Source of the DNA: Acidobacteriota bacterium
GTDB lineage: Bacteria > Acidobacteriota > UBA6911 > RPQK01 > JAJDTT01
Reading direction: 5' to 3'
Assembly (NCBI GenBank): GCA_028874215.1
Contig: JAPPLF010000015.1
Coordinates: forward strand, 1-47,313
Length of the DNA: 47,313 nt
This document shows, piece after piece, positions 45,467-47,313 of this stretch. A program made the translations under genes and the position numbers. Position 1 is the stretch's first letter; every line of letters starts with the position of its first letter. The notes below the pieces were generated by a model that did no database searches, was not told the origin of the DNA, and was given only the letters and a program-made list of their open reading frames with translations.

Positions 45467-47313
45467 CTATTGCGTCCAATCTTCCGGGTCCGGGATCCCG
45501 CGGCTGGTCATCCTCTCCAACCCCGGGTCCAACGACAGCGCCGACACGGTGGAGTCCAGGTTTGGGAGGGCGGCCTCCGCGCCGCGCAGGATGGCGCGGA
45601 TCTGCCCGGTCCGCGGATTGCGCAGGATGGTGACGGGGCTGTCGGTGTGCTGATCCAGTGTGACCACGCCGCCGGGTCCGGCCAGCGTGACGCTGACCAA
45701 CTGGTCGGCCCATTCGGGCTGAACGGGCAGGACGAAAGCGAAGGAGGATCTCCCGTCGCCGTCGGCCGCCGCCGGCATCTGGAAATGCAACGAGAACAGC
45801 TCTTCCCCGTCAGCGGTTCGTCCGACGATCTCGTACTCGCCGGTGGAGCGGGGCAGTGAGGCCAGAGCCTGAACTATGAACGCCGGTTCCAGGAACGGTG
45901 CCCCCACGGCATCAACCCCGCCCCACAGCAGGAGGGATTTGCCCGCGGCAGCGATCAGGGACGACTGTCCGACGCCGGCGGCAGTGTGCAAGCGGAACCG
46001 GAGCGCGTTGGTGAAATGGTAGTCGCTGATCCAATAGGGACCACAATAGGTCATTAGATCGGGTCTCGTCGGCTGCACCAGTTGGCCGCCCTCACGGAAG
46101 TCGTATACCCAGGCGCCGATGGACCCGTCGGTCTGGGGATACGATGGGTCCGGCTCGCCGGCGCCCCCGCACGGCGCGTGGTAAAGACTCAGGTTATGGC
46201 CGAGTTCGTGTGCGATGGTGGTGGCGTTGGGAACCGAGAAACTCACCCAGTCGCCAATGAACCCGACTCCCGCCGCGCCGGTGACGGGCGGTGGCATCAA
46301 GCCCGTGTAGTAGCCCGTTCCGCCCTCCATGGCCCGGATGGCCTGCGCGTTGGAGCGCAGGTCGAACGCGTTGTTGCTGGTGCTCAACACCGGTTCATGG
46401 GCGGTCACCTCCAGTTCGCCGATCGGCAGCAGAGTCCGCGTGTGCCAGAGCATTTCGTGGCCCTCGGCGTCCTCGGCCATGGCCTCGACCAAGTCCACGA
46501 TGGACGAATCGGGATCCTGGCTCCAAAGGAACGGAATCAGCGTCAAGTCGAATAGAGGCATCGTCCGCACGTCCACCGCGAGCCGGCCCTCCTCCGGAAT
46601 CCGCTTCTTCACGCCCAGCCCAGGAGCCAACATCCCCTCCGGGTCAACCTCGATCACCATCTCCAGGCCCGGCTGGATGACTGCCGCGGGAATCTCGGCG
46701 TTGGCGGATTTCGACAGATTCCCCTCGTTGAACTTGGTCGGGATCGGAGCGGTCTTCCCCGGAATGTTCTCCACATGCGTCTCCAGGCCATCCTGGTAGA
46801 AGCGGGCGCGGATCGCCGGAATGATCTCGCTGATCGCCTGCCCGGCCGTCGGGAATACGCGCAGCAGCGCCTTCTCGCCCGCAACCAGGGGCACCGGGAA
46901 CTCCCGCGACTGCACCGCCTGGGCCAGGTACGTCATCGGTGGCTCGCCCTCGAAGCAGGGGGAGAGCCGCCGTTTGTGGACTCCGTTCAGCCAAGTCTGA
47001 AACCTGGAGTCCGAGGGGGCGCACAGATCCGTGCCCCCGGCCAGGAGACCTTCGATCCGGCGCAGTTCCGTAAGGCGCAACGGAAGGGCCCCTTCCAGAC
47101 CGGGATTGTTGGTGAGTACAAGCTGCTTCAGGCTCGACAGGCCACCGAACTCAGGGGGAACCGGTCCGGTTAGCTCATTGTTGCTGAGAATCAGTTCTTC
47201 CAGGGTGGACAGGTCGCCGAGCGCTCCGGGGACTTGGCCGCTCAGGGCGTTCCCATCGAGCACAAGACCGGTGACGTTGGACAGGTTGCCGAGTTTGGGC
47301 GGGATCGGGCCGG
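45467..47313 (-). CDS. Leucine-rich-repeat metzincin-like metalloprotease (N-terminal part outside window)
   Basis: The frame is open to the window end, so the protein is longer than the roughly 615 residues seen. It starts with plant-type LRRs (PPKLGNLSNVTGLVLDGNAL, GALGDLSTLEELILSNNELT, LKQLVLTNNPGLEGALP). A middle beta-rich part precedes the zinc site HELGHNLSLYH (about 46179-46211), and DLMTYCGPYWISDY provides a Met-turn-like sequence, the metzincin pattern. The C-terminal 150 residues look like a beta-sandwich. It is probably secreted or surface bound and degrades proteins. I recognise the architecture but not a named family. Confidence 0.82.
   Translation of the reverse strand, partial: GPIPPKLGNLSNVTGLVLDGNALSGQVPGALGDLSTLEELILSNNELTGPVPPEFGGLSSLKQLVLTNNPGLEGALPLRLTELRRIEGLLAGGTDLCAPSDSRFQTWLNGVHKRRLSPCFEGEPPMTYLAQAVQSREFPVPLVAGEKALLRVFPTAGQAISEIIPAIRARFYQDGLETHVENIPGKTAPIPTKFNEGNLSKSANAEIPAAVIQPGLEMVIEVDPEGMLAPGLGVKKRIPEEGRLAVDVRTMPLFDLTLIPFLWSQDPDSSIVDLVEAMAEDAEGHEMLWHTRTLLPIGELEVTAHEPVLSTSNNAFDLRSNAQAIRAMEGGTGYYTGLMPPPVTGAAGVGFIGDWVSFSVPNATTIAHELGHNLSLYHAPCGGAGEPDPSYPQTDGSIGAWVYDFREGGQLVQPTRPDLMTYCGPYWISDYHFTNALRFRLHTAAGVGQSSLIAAAGKSLLLWGGVDAVGAPFLEPAFIVQALASLPRSTGEYEIVGRTADGEELFSLHFQMPAAADGDGRSSFAFVLPVQPEWADQLVSVTLAGPGGVVTLDQHTDSPVTILRNPRTGQIRAILRGAEAALPNLDSTVSALSLDPGLERMTSRGIPDPEDWTQ

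Overview
The window is chromosomal DNA from a high-GC, Gram-negative-type bacterium. The evidence is an ABC-exported surface polysaccharide locus, type IV pilus genes, a menaquinone/ubiquinone-type prenyltransferase and the standard tuf-secE-nusG-rplKAJL-rpoBC order. Acidobacteriota is my best guess. It rests on overall protein character and on a cysteine-rich insert in RpoB that I believe occurs in that phylum; I could not run a database search.

Region 1 (1-19.2 kb) is mostly a cell-surface polysaccharide locus. On the minus strand are a two-domain methyltransferase coupled to two family-2 glycosyltransferases, and an O-antigen-type ABC exporter (Wzm/Wzt). On the plus strand is a tightly overlapping run: a polyprenyl-phosphate glycosyltransferase, a GT4 enzyme, a GT-C/TPR membrane protein, another GT2, a methyltransferase and, further on, one more GT2. 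Between the halves lies an accessory island (8.5-11.6 kb): a VapBC-like toxin-antitoxin pair, two paralogous XRE regulators, an uncharacterised conserved protein and a broken DUF3800 gene. Five members of a small family (one membrane segment plus coiled coil) are scattered through this region.

Region 2 (19.2-33.5 kb) is the information-processing core: tRNA-Thr, then tRNA-Tyr/Gly/Thr, tuf, rpmG, tRNA-Trp, secE, nusG, rplK, rplA, rplJ, rplL, rpoB and rpoC, all on the plus strand. A good sigma-70-type promoter precedes tRNA-Tyr.

Region 3 (33.5-42.9 kb) is a minus-strand set, ubiA-pilB-pilT-pilC-pilin. It is split between pilT and pilC by an oppositely oriented, less GC-rich two-gene module encoding two multidomain ATPases. 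That module has a strong promoter overlaid by tandem palindromes and is the best candidate here for an undescribed system, possibly defence or stress signalling.

Region 4 (42.9-47.3 kb) has a decayed stretch with an integrase-like fragment, a secreted cadherin-like repeat protein and a partial LRR-metalloprotease.

Across the window I count 28 short hairpins of one family. They have 5-9 bp arms whose sequences vary in a compensating way and mostly a TTCC/GGAA-containing loop. They sit almost only between genes, including inside the ribosomal/RNA-polymerase operon, and look like a REP-type element.
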